A DNA stretch of 64,000 bases from Paracoccaceae bacterium (GTDB taxonomy: Bacteria; Pseudomonadota; Alphaproteobacteria; Rhodobacterales; Rhodobacteraceae): NCBI GenBank assembly GCA_030697175.1, contig JAUYQR010000017.1, positions 85,718-149,717 on the forward strand, read 5' to 3'. The position numbers were made by a program, and so were the translations under genes. This document shows positions 45,656 to 54,133 of this stretch, one piece after another (position 1 is the first letter of the stretch; each line of letters starts with the position of its first letter). Below the pieces are notes generated by a model, which worked only from the letters and a program-made list of their open reading frames with translations, had not been told where the DNA came from and ran no database searches.

Positions 45656-46555
45656 ATGCACTACGGTTACATCGGCCTCGGCAACCTCGGGGCCGCCTGC
45701 GCGGGTTGCCTGCTGAAGGCGGGCTTTCAGGTCACGGTCTATGACCTCAATCCCGCCCTTGCCGACCCGCTGATCGCCCAAGGCGCGACCCTTGCGACCA
45801 GCGCCGAGGCGCTTGCCGGGCAGGTCGATCATGTCTTGACCTGCCTGCCGTCCCCGGCCGTATCCGAGCGCGTGTTGCGCAACATCCTGCCCCACATGAA
45901 GCCGGGTGCAAACTGGCTGGAAATGTCCACCCTGGGCCGTGACGAGGTGCTGAAACTGGCCGCCATCGCCAGCCAGGCCGGGGTGCGGATGATGGAACTG
46001 CCCGTCACCGGCGGCGTGCATCTGGCCTATCAGGGCAAGATCACCATGCTGGCAGGCGGCGACCGCGACCTTTTCGATCTGCACCACGGCGCCATGCAGG
46101 CGATGGGCGACCGCATCTTCCACATGGGGCCGCTGGGGTCGTCCTCGATCATCAAGGTCATCACCAACATGCTGGCCTTCATCCACCTGAAAGCCACGTC
46201 CGAGGCGCTGATGCTGGCCAAACGCGGTGGGCTTGACCTTGCGCAGGCATGGCACGCAATTCAGGCGTCTTCGGGTAATTCCTTTGTCCACGAAACCGAG
46301 GGCGCCCTTATCCTGAACGGCTCCTACGACATTGCCTTCAACATCGACCTCGCGCTCAAGGACCTCAGCTTTGCTTTGGGGTTCGGCAAGGAATTCGGCG
46401 TGCCGCTCGACCTCGCCTCGATGACGAACCAGACCTACATCGCGGCCAAGGCAGCCTACGGCGGCGAGGCGCAATCCCCGATGATTGCAAAACTGCTGGA
46501 GGATCTGCTCGGCATCGACCTTCGCGCCCCCGGTTTCCCGGCCCGGCTTGAGTGA
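45656..46555 (+). CDS. 3-Hydroxyisobutyrate dehydrogenase-like NAD(P)-dependent oxidoreductase
   Basis: 299 residues. Rossmann start YGYIGLGNLGAACAG, the family's substrate motif region (LPVTGGVHLAYQGKITML in place of DAPVSGG), and the catalytic Lys in SSIIKVITNMLAF are visible; the C-terminal helical dimer domain is normal in length. Related enzymes oxidise beta-hydroxyacids (3-hydroxyisobutyrate, tartronate semialdehyde, sulfolactaldehyde-type). The MELPVTGG variant makes the exact substrate uncertain. It lies 66 bp after the aldehyde dehydrogenase and 18 bp before the PLP-lyase gene. Confidence 0.87.
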   Translation: MHYGYIGLGNLGAACAGCLLKAGFQVTVYDLNPALADPLIAQGATLATSAEALAGQVDHVLTCLPSPAVSERVLRNILPHMKPGANWLEMSTLGRDEVLKLAAIASQAGVRMMELPVTGGVHLAYQGKITMLAGGDRDLFDLHHGAMQAMGDRIFHMGPLGSSSIIKVITNMLAFIHLKATSEALMLAKRGGLDLAQAWHAIQASSGNSFVHETEGALILNGSYDIAFNIDLALKDLSFALGFGKEFGVPLDLASMTNQTYIAAKAAYGGEAQSPMIAKLLEDLLGIDLRAPGFPARLE

Positions 46556-46573
46556 CGCGAGAAAGACACAGCA

Positions 46574-47686
46574 ATGAGCCTGACTGACGAAACCGCCCGC
46601 CGAATGGCAATGCTCCTGCACCACCGCAAGGCCACGCTGGCGCAGGGCGATCCGGTGATACCGCCGATCGTGGCGTCTGCCACGTTCCATTTGCCAAGCG
46701 TGCAATCGGGCGGTCAGTTCTATGGCCGCAACGGCAATCCGACGTGGGACGCGGTCGAGGTCCAGCTTTCGATCCTTGAAGATGCGGAGGCGGTCAGCTT
46801 TCCATCCGGCATGGCCGCGATCTCTGCCGCGCTTTTTGCCACGCTGAAGGCGGGCGATCGGCTGGTGATTCCGTCTGACGGTTACTACGTCACACGGGTC
46901 TTGTCGGAGGGCTTCCTGAAGCCCCTCGGGATCGGCGTGCAACCGCTGCCGACCGCCAGCTATGGCACGGCGGACTTCACCGGCGTAGCCGTGGTGTATC
47001 TGGAAACCCCGTCGAACCCCGGTCTGGACGTCGTGGACATCGCGACCGTTGCCGCGCGGGCAAAGGCTGCGGGCGCAACGGTCATCGCCGACAACACCAC
47101 GATGACGCCGCTGTTGCAGCGCCCGCTCGACCTTGGCTGCGATCTTGTCGTAGCCGCCGATACCAAGGCACCGGCTGGCCATTCGGACGTGCTGTTCGGC
47201 CATGTCGCCGGGCGTGAGCCCGCGCTGATGCAACGGGTGCGAGACTGGCGGCGGATGTCAGGGGCTATTCCGGGGCCGTTCGAGGCCTTCCTGACGCACC
47301 GCGGAATTGAAACCCTGGATGTCCGATTGGAGCGGATGTGCGCAAGTGCTGCGATCATCGCAGAACGGCTGGCTGCACACGCTGCCGTCAGGAACGTGCG
47401 TTATCCCGGTCTGCCGGGCGATCCGTCGCACTGGGCGGTCGGGCGGCAGATGGCGAATGGCGGGTTCCTGATCGGCTTCGAACTTGACGACGCCGGCGCA
47501 GCGGAAGGATTCCTTGCGCGCTGTCCGCTGGTCGAACAATCGACCAGCTTTGGCGGCACGCATTCTGCCGCAGAACGCCGCGCGCGATGGGGTGATGCGG
47601 TCGCCGAAGGGTTCATCCGACTGTCGGTCGGAGTGGAGCCGGTTGACGTGCTGTGGCAGGCCATCGACACGGCGCTGACGGCATGA
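46574..47686 (+). CDS. Cys/Met-metabolism PLP-dependent enzyme (cystathionine gamma-lyase/beta-lyase-like)
   Basis: 370 residues, slightly short for the family (380-400). Visible are GGQFYGRNGNPTWDAVE, FPSGMAAISAALFA, YLETPSNPGLDVVD, IADNTTMTPLLQRP and the C-terminal EQSTSFGGTHS / IRLSVGVEP. The Schiff-base Lys is in ADTKAPAGHSDVLFG; the usual tyrosine after Lys (STKYxxGHSD) is replaced by Ala, so substrate or reaction may differ from canonical CGL/CBL. It is the last gene of the rightward cluster. Confidence 0.87.
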   Translation: MSLTDETARRMAMLLHHRKATLAQGDPVIPPIVASATFHLPSVQSGGQFYGRNGNPTWDAVEVQLSILEDAEAVSFPSGMAAISAALFATLKAGDRLVIPSDGYYVTRVLSEGFLKPLGIGVQPLPTASYGTADFTGVAVVYLETPSNPGLDVVDIATVAARAKAAGATVIADNTTMTPLLQRPLDLGCDLVVAADTKAPAGHSDVLFGHVAGREPALMQRVRDWRRMSGAIPGPFEAFLTHRGIETLDVRLERMCASAAIIAERLAAHAAVRNVRYPGLPGDPSHWAVGRQMANGGFLIGFELDDAGAAEGFLARCPLVEQSTSFGGTHSAAERRARWGDAVAEGFIRLSVGVEPVDVLWQAIDTALTA

Positions 47687-47733
47687 GCATCTGAACGGCC
47701 CCAGGCGGACAGTGTCGCCCGATCTGCGGCGCG

Positions 47734-48402
47734 CTACAGCGCGTCGAGGATGCGCGCGGCTTCCACCTGCGGATCGCCAAGCCTGGAGCGGTCCTCGCCG
47801 GGGAAGAACCGCGCCCGGGTTGCCGTGGGCAGCGGCGCCGGCGTCGCGATCACCACACGTGGCCCGTGTTTCGCGGCCTCGGCCTGCCAGCTTCGGGCAA
47901 GCCCGATCTGCGCCGCCTTGGTGGCACCGTAGGCGCCAAAGAACGGCTGCCCGGCCCGTGCGTCGTCAAGAAAAACCGCCGTCCCGCCGTGGGCACGCAG
48001 CAGCGGCTCGACCATCGGGATGAGCATCCCGGTGGCGCGGACATTGGTCGCGATCGACTTGTCCCAATCCTTCTGGTCCAGATGCGCTGCCGGCGACAAT
48101 GGCGCCGCATGGATGGCGGCATGAACCCACAAGCCAAGCCCGCCCCAGCGGTCAAAGATCGACCGGCAGAGGTGGCGCATCGCATCGTCGTTGGTCGCGT
48201 CCATCGGTGCCAGCGTCAGCCCGCCAGCACCCGGCTGGCCTGCGCGTTTCACGCGGTCATCCAGATCTTCGAGACCGCCCACCGTGCGGGCCACGGCCAC
48301 GACCTGCCAGCCGCGCAAGGCCAGTTGTTCGGCCAGCGCCGCACCGAGGCCGCGCGAGGCGCCGGTGACAAGTGCCACTTTGGGGGCGATCTTTTCGGTC
48401 AT
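47734..48402 (-). CDS. SDR family oxidoreductase
   Basis: 222 residues; TGASRGLG at residues 13-20, ARTV after beta-2, catalytic YGATK near 163. The usual NNAG is WVHAAIHAAP and the usual catalytic Ser stretch is VFLDDARAGQ, so the active site is atypical. The substrate is unknown. It lies 74 bp downstream of purF on the same strand, with repeat copy e between them, and converges with the PLP-enzyme gene. Confidence 0.85.
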   Translation of the reverse strand: MTEKIAPKVALVTGASRGLGAALAEQLALRGWQVVAVARTVGGLEDLDDRVKRAGQPGAGGLTLAPMDATNDDAMRHLCRSIFDRWGGLGLWVHAAIHAAPLSPAAHLDQKDWDKSIATNVRATGMLIPMVEPLLRAHGGTAVFLDDARAGQPFFGAYGATKAAQIGLARSWQAEAAKHGPRVVIATPAPLPTATRARFFPGEDRSRLGDPQVEAARILDAL

Positions 48403-48428
48403 GCGTCAATCCTTGCGGGGCTGTCGGA

Positions 48429-48461
48429 GCCTCCGGCGGGAGTATTTTTGAAAAGAGCAAA
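48429..48461 (-). repeat. Intergenic AAATATCCC element, copy e (33 bp identical to copy g)
   Basis: Plus-strand GCCTCCGGCGGGAGTATTTT then TGAAAAGAGCAAA, identical over all 33 bp to 58147-58179. It sits between the purF stop and the downstream SDR start, in the same orientation relative to transcription as five other copies. Confidence 0.8.
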
Positions 48462-48476
48462 TGGCAAGGGGAGCAG

Positions 48477-49940
48477 TTACTCTGCCGCCTTCATCTCGAA
48501 GCCTTCCTCGATCTTGTCCGAGGGGGCGACCGGGTAATCGCCGGAGAAGCAGGCGTCGCAGAACTGCGGGGCGGCCATGTCGCGGCCCATAGCCTCACCA
48601 GCCGCGCGGTAGAGGCCGTCGAGCGAGACGAATTTGAGGGAGTCCACGCCGATCCAGTCGCGCATCTCGTCTTCCGACATCGTCGCGGCGAGAAGTTTCG
48701 AGCGTTCCGGCGTGTCGACGCCGTAGAAACAGGGCCAGGCGGTCGGGGGCGAGGCGATGCGGAAGTGGACCTCGGCGGCACCGGCTTCCAGGATCATGTC
48801 CTTGATCTTGCGGCTGGTGGTGCCGCGCACCACAGAGTCGTCGACCAGGATCACCCGCTTGCCCTTGATCAGCGCGCGGTTGACGTTCAGCTTGAGCCGC
48901 ACACCCATGTTGCGGATGCTGTCGGTCGGTTCGATGAAGGTGCGGCCCATGTACTGGTTGCGGATGATGCCCATCGCGTAGGGGATGCCGGATTGCTGGC
49001 TGTAGCCGATGGCGGCGGGGGTGCCGCTGTCGGGGACCGGGCAGACGAGGTCGGCATCGACGGGGGCTTCGATCGCCAGTTCGACGCCGATCTGGCGGCG
49101 GGTTTCATAGACCGACCGGCCGCCGATGATGCTGTCGGGGCGGCTGAAATAGACGTTTTCAAAGATGCAGAAGCGGGATTTGGCGGGGGCGAAGGGGCGG
49201 GTTGATTCGACCTTGTTGCCTTCGATCACCACCATCTCGCCCGGCTCGATCTCGCGGACGAAATCAGCGCCGATGATGTCAAGCGCGCAGGTTTCTGACG
49301 ACAGTGCCCAGCCGTGGTCGCCAAGGCGACCGAGGACAAGCGGGCGGACGCCCAAGGGGTCGCGCACGCCGATCAGCTTGGTGCGGGTCATGGCGACCAC
49401 CGAGAACGCGCCCTCGACGCGGCGAAGCGCGTCCTTGATGCGTTCGGCGAGGGTCTTCTGGATCGACCGCGCCATCAGGTGGATGATGCATTCGCTGTCG
49501 GACGACGACTGGAAGATCGAGCCGCGCTCGATCAGCTCACGCCGCAGCGCGGCGGCATTGGTCAGGTTGCCGTTGTGCGCGATGGCGCAACCGCCCATCG
49601 AGAATTCGCCGAAGAAGGGCTGCACGTCGCGGATCGCGGTCGCGCCCTTGGACCCGGCGGTGGAATAGCGCACATGCCCGATGGCGAGGCTGCCGGGCAG
49701 GGTGTCCATCACGTCTGCCTTGGTGAAATTGTCGCGCACATAGCCAAAGCGGCGGGCCGAGTTGAAGCCGTGGTCCGGATGGTAGCTGACGATCCCGCCT
49801 GCCTCCTGGCCGCGGTGCTGCAGGGCGTGCAGGCCCAGTGCCACGAAGTTCGAGGCGTCGGCAACGCCGACCACGCCGAAGATGCCGCACTCTTCCTTCA
49901 GCTTGTCGTCGTCGAAGGGATGCGAGCGGAACGGTTGCAT
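48477..49940 (-). CDS. purF: Amidophosphoribosyltransferase
   Basis: 487 residues from the ATG at 49940. First committed step of purine synthesis: PRPP plus glutamine to phosphoribosylamine. A 17-residue propeptide ends at EE and exposes Cys18 (CGIFGVVG) as the N-terminal nucleophile of the glutaminase domain. The C-terminal PRTase domain shows VILVDDSVVRGTT and the PPTAWPCFYGVDTPERSKLLA segment with its cysteine. The frame is open upstream but not homologous. It lies 85 bp downstream of cvpA, the same association as in E. coli. Confidence 0.97.
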   Translation of the reverse strand: MQPFRSHPFDDDKLKEECGIFGVVGVADASNFVALGLHALQHRGQEAGGIVSYHPDHGFNSARRFGYVRDNFTKADVMDTLPGSLAIGHVRYSTAGSKGATAIRDVQPFFGEFSMGGCAIAHNGNLTNAAALRRELIERGSIFQSSSDSECIIHLMARSIQKTLAERIKDALRRVEGAFSVVAMTRTKLIGVRDPLGVRPLVLGRLGDHGWALSSETCALDIIGADFVREIEPGEMVVIEGNKVESTRPFAPAKSRFCIFENVYFSRPDSIIGGRSVYETRRQIGVELAIEAPVDADLVCPVPDSGTPAAIGYSQQSGIPYAMGIIRNQYMGRTFIEPTDSIRNMGVRLKLNVNRALIKGKRVILVDDSVVRGTTSRKIKDMILEAGAAEVHFRIASPPTAWPCFYGVDTPERSKLLAATMSEDEMRDWIGVDSLKFVSLDGLYRAAGEAMGRDMAAPQFCDACFSGDYPVAPSDKIEEGFEMKAAE

Positions 49941-50025
49941 GGGAAGCGACTCCTTGCGCAAGGCGTGCCTTCCTTTAGGCCACCGCCGCGTCAGTGTCAC
50001 GCCCGTAATGCCGCATCGCGGCGCC

Positions 50026-50649
50026 TCAGTTGGCCGGGGCCGGTGCCAATTCGGGTGCCAGTTCGGGCGCCGTTTCGGGTGCGACTTCGGCGCCGCCCGG
50101 CACGCAGACATCGGTCAGCTCGTTGTAGCGGGCAACGATCCAGCCGGGCGCGTCGGTAGGGATGTTCTCGTCGATGTTGGCCTGGAAATTCGCGAACACC
50201 TTGGCGGTGCGGCTGTCGTCGATCATCGGGATTGCCTGATCCGACAACACGCGGTCATAAACGATGAAGGCGACCGCGATCAGCAGAACACCCCGCAGCG
50301 CGCCGAACAGAAAGCCAAGCGCCTGGTCGATGCCGCCAAGAGCCGAGCGTTGCACGGCCGAAGAAAACAGCGGCGTGAACAGCGCCGCCACGATCAGGCC
50401 GATTGCGAACACCCCTGCAAAGGCCGCGACAACGGAAAGTTCGCAACTGTCTGACAGGAATTCGCCCACCACGGGCAATTCCTTGACCAGCGGCTGTGCC
50501 GAGGGCGCGAAGATGAAGGCCAGGATCGCGGCGCCCACCCAGCCGAGGATCGCCATCAACTCGCGCACCAGCCCGCGCGAGAAGGCCAGGATCGCCGAGA
50601 TCACCACGATCAGCGCCGCGCCGCCATCGACTGCGGTCAAATTTTCCAT
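50026..50649 (-). CDS. cvpA: CvpA family membrane protein
   Basis: 207 residues with about four membrane helices (GGAALIVVISAILAFSRGLV; MAILGWVGAAILAFIFA; SVVAAFAGVFAIGLIVAALF; ALGFLFGALRGVLLIAVAFI). CvpA is needed for colicin V production in E. coli and helps envelope robustness; the mechanism is unclear. The tail (about residues 185-207) is a low-complexity Pro/Ala/Glu stretch (APETAPELAPELAPAPA). It lies between radA and purF on the same strand. Confidence 0.93.
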   Translation of the reverse strand: MENLTAVDGGAALIVVISAILAFSRGLVRELMAILGWVGAAILAFIFAPSAQPLVKELPVVGEFLSDSCELSVVAAFAGVFAIGLIVAALFTPLFSSAVQRSALGGIDQALGFLFGALRGVLLIAVAFIVYDRVLSDQAIPMIDDSRTAKVFANFQANIDENIPTDAPGWIVARYNELTDVCVPGGAEVAPETAPELAPELAPAPAN

Positions 50650-50682
50650 GCGTCGTCCCCGCTTCGTCCTGTCATGCCTTGC

Positions 50683-52044
50683 TTAGCCCGCTCCGAACAT
50701 TTCGCCGACAAAGGCGGTGAGATCGGGCATCTGGCGCACCGCGATCCCGCCGGCCCCTTCCAGCTTGGAATGGCTTGGCACCGTCGCGTGTGAAAAACCA
50801 AGTTTCGAGGCTTCTTTCAACCTGTTTTCGGTCTGACCGACCGGACGCAGCGCGCCGGAGAGGCTGATTTCCCCGAAAAGCACCATGTCTGGCGGAATTG
50901 CCACATCTTCGCGTGCCGACAAGAGCGCACCCGCGACGGCAAGGTCCGCCGCCGGTTCGCTGACCCGCAAGCCCCCGGCGACGTTCAGGAAAACATCAAG
51001 GCCGGTGAAGGGGATGCCGCAGCGTGCCTCAAGCACGGCGAGGATCGTTGACAGCCGCCCCGAATCAAGGCCGACAACCGTTCGTCTTGGAGTGCCAAGG
51101 GTGGAAGGGGCCACAAGGGCCTGGATTTCGGTCAGCACGGGCCGGGTGCCTTCGATCCCGGCAAAGACCGCCGAGCCCGGTGCCGGCTGGTCGCGGTTGG
51201 ACAGAAAGAGCGCAGAGGGGTTCGCCACTTCGGCCAGCCCGGCGCCCGTCATCTCGAACACGCCGATCTCGTCCGAAGGGCCAAAGCGGTTCTTCACCGC
51301 GCGCAGGATGCGGAACTGGTGGCCGCGCTCGCCTTCGAAATAGAGCACGGTGTCGACCATGTGTTCCACGACGCGCGGGCCGGCGATCTGGCCGTCCTTG
51401 GTGACGTGACCGACAAGGATCACCGCGACGCCGCGCCGCTTGGCAAAGCTGACAAGCTCATGCGCGGTGGCGCGCACCTGGCTGACCGAGCCGGGGGCGG
51501 CCTCGACCTGATCAAGCCACATGGTCTGGATCGAATCGATGATCGCAAGGGCAGGGCGTTCGGCATCCAGCGTGGTCAGGATGTCGCGCAGGTTGGTTTC
51601 GGCGCCAAGGATCACCGGCGCGTCCTGCAGGCCCAGCCGTGCCGCCCGCATGCGCACCTGCGCCGCAGCCTCTTCGCCGGAAATATACATGCACTTCAGG
51701 CCGGTGTGGGCAAAACTTGCCGCGGCTTGCAGAAGGAGCGTCGACTTGCCGATGCCGGGATCGCCGCCGACGAGGATGGCCGAGGCCGGGACCAGACCGC
51801 CGCCAAGCACCCGGTCAAGTTCGCCAATGCCGGAGGAGGCGCGCTGCGGCGGGTCTTCCTCGGTGGCAAGGTCGGTCAGCACGATGGTGCGGCCCTTGGC
51901 GCCCATCGACTTCGGACCGGTGGACAGCGGGGTTTCCTCGACGATGGTGTTCCAGCCGCCGCAGGCTTCGCACTTGCCCGCCCATTTGCGATAGGGCGCG
52001 CCGCAGGTGGTGCAAACAAAGGCAGCGGTCTGTTTCATCGCCAA
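50683..52044 (-). CDS. radA: DNA repair protein RadA
   Basis: 453 residues. Zinc finger CTTCGAPYRKWAGKCEACGG at residues 11-30, RecA-like ATPase with Walker A GGDPGIGKST, the RadA-specific KNRFG motif (AVKNRFGPSDEIG), and a C-terminal Lon-like pseudo-protease domain (GLDVFLNVAGGLRVSEPAADLA). It drives branch migration in recombination and repair. The start MAMKQTAAF has the finger at the right place. It is followed after 33 bp by cvpA. Confidence 0.97.
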   Translation of the reverse strand: MAMKQTAAFVCTTCGAPYRKWAGKCEACGGWNTIVEETPLSTGPKSMGAKGRTIVLTDLATEEDPPQRASSGIGELDRVLGGGLVPASAILVGGDPGIGKSTLLLQAAASFAHTGLKCMYISGEEAAAQVRMRAARLGLQDAPVILGAETNLRDILTTLDAERPALAIIDSIQTMWLDQVEAAPGSVSQVRATAHELVSFAKRRGVAVILVGHVTKDGQIAGPRVVEHMVDTVLYFEGERGHQFRILRAVKNRFGPSDEIGVFEMTGAGLAEVANPSALFLSNRDQPAPGSAVFAGIEGTRPVLTEIQALVAPSTLGTPRRTVVGLDSGRLSTILAVLEARCGIPFTGLDVFLNVAGGLRVSEPAADLAVAGALLSAREDVAIPPDMVLFGEISLSGALRPVGQTENRLKEASKLGFSHATVPSHSKLEGAGGIAVRQMPDLTAFVGEMFGAG

Positions 52045-52071
52045 CGACCCTGCCTTGAAAGATGGGCAGCA

Positions 52072-52506
52072 TCAAGGCGCGGTTTCGCGCCCCTCGCTTT
52101 GCCAGGCGATCAGGACCGAGGCAAGGATGCAGCCGGTAAAGAGGTAAAGCCCCCATGCCGGCTCGATGGTGACCATGCCGACGCCCTTCACCAGCACGAT
52201 GTAGATCGCGATCAGGAACACGTCCGCCATCGCCAGCTTTCCCAGGAGATAGAGCGCTGGCAGGGTCCGGGGCGAGAGCAGTCCGAAATGCAGGAGCGCG
52301 AGGCCGATGGTCTTGGCGTAGGGCGCGAAGATCGCAAGGAAGGTCACCAGAAGCGCCAGTGCCGCATCGGTTTCCCAAAGGCTTTGCAATCCGGTGACGA
52401 CGGAAATCTCGTCCATGCCAAAGACCGGAAGAAGGGCGGCGCGCAGCAGGGGCGCGAACCATGCGACCGGGAACAGGACGAGGAGAGCGAGGTTCAGATA
52501 GCGCAT
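52072..52506 (-). CDS. Paraquat-inducible protein A-like membrane protein
   Basis: 144 residues from the ATG at 52506, which has AAGGGA six bases upstream (an ATG at 52521 does not). Four hydrophobic segments match one PqiA half: LNLALLVLFPVAWFAPLL, LALLVTFLAIFAPYAKTI, LLGKLAMADVFLIAIYIVLV and LYLFTGCILASVLIAW; KLAMADVF resembles the conserved W/LSMVDVF. PqiA proteins work with MCE lipid-transfer systems, fitting the adjacent mlaF-mlaE genes. The length is that of single-half PqiA homologues. Confidence 0.82.
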   Translation of the reverse strand: MRYLNLALLVLFPVAWFAPLLRAALLPVFGMDEISVVTGLQSLWETDAALALLVTFLAIFAPYAKTIGLALLHFGLLSPRTLPALYLLGKLAMADVFLIAIYIVLVKGVGMVTIEPAWGLYLFTGCILASVLIAWQSEGRETAP

Positions 52507-52532
52507 GGCCGGTCCCTTCATCTGCGGTGGGA

Positions 52533-52592
52533 CCGGAGGGTTTCACACCCTCCGGACCTCCCGCGGGATATTTCGAGAAGGGGAAATCAAGA
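52533..52592 (-). repeat. Intergenic AAATATCCC element, copy f (with hairpin)
   Basis: On the minus strand CCCTTCTCGAAATATCCCGC then GGGAGG, followed by CCGGAGGGT-GTGAA-ACCCTCCGG (52533-52555). It has the same GTGAA loop as copy b with a different 9-bp stem. It sits between mlaF and the pqiA-like gene. Confidence 0.75.
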
Positions 52593-52595
52593 GCG

Positions 52596-53342
52596 TCACC
52601 TGACGCTGGCAATCGGGCCGGTTGCCCGACCGTGGATGAACTGCTGCACGTAAGGATCTGGCGTGGCGTCCAATTCACTGACCGGACCGGTCCACTGGAT
52701 GACCCCGGCGTGCAGCATCGCCACCCGGTCGGCGATGGCGCGGACCGAGGACATGTCGTGGGTGATGGTCATTGCCGTCGCCCCCATTTCCACCACGATC
52801 TCGCGGATCAGTTCGTTGATCACGCCGGCCATGATCGGATCGAGGCCGGTGGTCGGTTCGTCGAAGAAGATGATCTCGGGTTCGGCGGCGATGGCGCGGG
52901 CGAGGCCGACGCGCTTTTGCATGCCGCCGGACAGCTCGGCGGGAAAGAGGTCGGCCACCTCGGGTTTCAGCCCGACGCGGCGCAGCTTGCCAATGGCGAT
53001 CTCGCGCGCATCAGCCTTGGGCAGGGCTTTCGCGCCGCGCAGCAACCGGAAGGCGACATTTTCCCACACGCGAAGCGAATCGAACAGCGCGCCGCCCTGA
53101 AACAGCATCCCGAACCGCGCGAGGAACGCATCCCGATCGGCCTTGGTCACATCCTGCCCGTCAAGCGTGATCTGGCCACCATCCGGGCGCACAAGGCCAA
53201 GGATGCATTTCAGAAGCACCGACTTTCCGGTGCCCGACCCGCCGATGATCACCATGCTTTGCCCTGACGGGATCGTCAGGTTCACCCCGGCCAGCACCCG
53301 GTTCGCGCCAAAGCTTTTCTGCACGCCGGTAAGGGTGATCAT
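52596..53342 (-). CDS. mlaF: MlaF-like ABC transporter ATP-binding protein (phospholipid transport)
   Basis: 248 residues. Walker A GGSGTGKS, Q-loop GMLFQGGALFDS (the GALFDS stretch is characteristic of Mkl/MlaF), signature LSGGMQKRVGLARA, Walker B IIFFDEPTTGLDP and switch THDMSS. It energises the MlaE permease in maintaining outer-membrane lipid asymmetry. It overlaps mlaE by four bases. No mlaD (MCE) gene is adjacent. Confidence 0.93.
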   Translation of the reverse strand: MITLTGVQKSFGANRVLAGVNLTIPSGQSMVIIGGSGTGKSVLLKCILGLVRPDGGQITLDGQDVTKADRDAFLARFGMLFQGGALFDSLRVWENVAFRLLRGAKALPKADAREIAIGKLRRVGLKPEVADLFPAELSGGMQKRVGLARAIAAEPEIIFFDEPTTGLDPIMAGVINELIREIVVEMGATAMTITHDMSSVRAIADRVAMLHAGVIQWTGPVSELDATPDPYVQQFIHGRATGPIASVR

Positions 53343-54133
53343 GCCGAGAAGAACACCTCCGTCAGCAGGTAGTTCGCGGCCAGGATCAGGACCGAGGCCG
53401 ACACCACGGCGGCCTTGGTCGCAGCACCCACGCCTTGCGCCCCGCGGGCCGAGTTCATGCCATGATAGCAGCCCATCAGCGCGACGATGAAGCCGAACAC
53501 GGCGCCTTTCACCAATCCTGAACCGACGTCCCAGGGTTCCAGAAAATCGGCGGTATTCTTGAGGTAGGCGGCAGAGTTGAAATCAAGCCGGGTGATGCCC
53601 ACCAGCCAGCCGCCCATGATGCCGATCGCATCGCCCACAGCGACCAGCACCGGCATCGCCAGGGTTGCCGCAAGAACGCGAGGAACGGCCAGGTATTTCA
53701 ACGGGTTTGTCGAAAGTGTGACCAGCGCGTCGATCTGCTCGGTGACCTTCATGGTGCCGATTTCGGCGGCGATGGAGGACGCGACCCGTGCCGCCACCAT
53801 CAGCCCGCCCAGAACCGGGCCAAGTTCGCGCGTCATGCCGATCGCCACGATGGAGGGCACCACGCTTTCCGCGTTGAACCGCGATCCGCCGGCATAGATC
53901 TGCAAGGCCAGCGCGCCGCCGGTGAAGATCGCGGTCAGGCCGACCACCGGCAGCGAGAACCAGCCGATCTGCAGCACTGACTGGCCGAATTCGCGCAGGT
54001 AGAATGGCGGGCGCAGGATGTGTCCGACGATGGCGCCGGCAAAAAGCGTGACCCGCCCGATTGACGTCAGGGCTGCCAGAACGGGGCGGCCAATGGCGGC
54101 GAACAGGGCGGCCAGCGGTGTGGCCAGGTTCAT
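53339..54133 (-). CDS. mlaE: MlaE-like ABC transporter permease (phospholipid transport)
   Basis: 264 residues from the ATG at 54133, overlapping the alr stop by four bases. MlaE/Ttg2B features: [51 protein letters not shown] segment (residues about 95-125), [17 protein letters not shown], and a final [20 protein letters not shown]. Five to six membrane helices. It works with MlaF and an MCE protein encoded elsewhere. Confidence 0.93.
   Translation of the reverse strand: MNLATPLAALFAAIGRPVLAALTSIGRVTLFAGAIVGHILRPPFYLREFGQSVLQIGWFSLPVVGLTAIFTGGALALQIYAGGSRFNAESVVPSIVAIGMTRELGPVLGGLMVAARVASSIAAEIGTMKVTEQIDALVTLSTNPLKYLAVPRVLAATLAMPVLVAVGDAIGIMGGWLVGITRLDFNSAAYLKNTADFLEPWDVGSGLVKGAVFGFIVALMGCYHGMNSARGAQGVGAATKAAVVSASVLILAANYLLTEVFFSA

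Noticed and set aside
44156..47233. 1025-codon minus-strand frame under the aldehyde dehydrogenase to PLP-enzyme genes
   Set aside because: Antisense shadow; the plus-strand genes have full family motifs and this frame has none.
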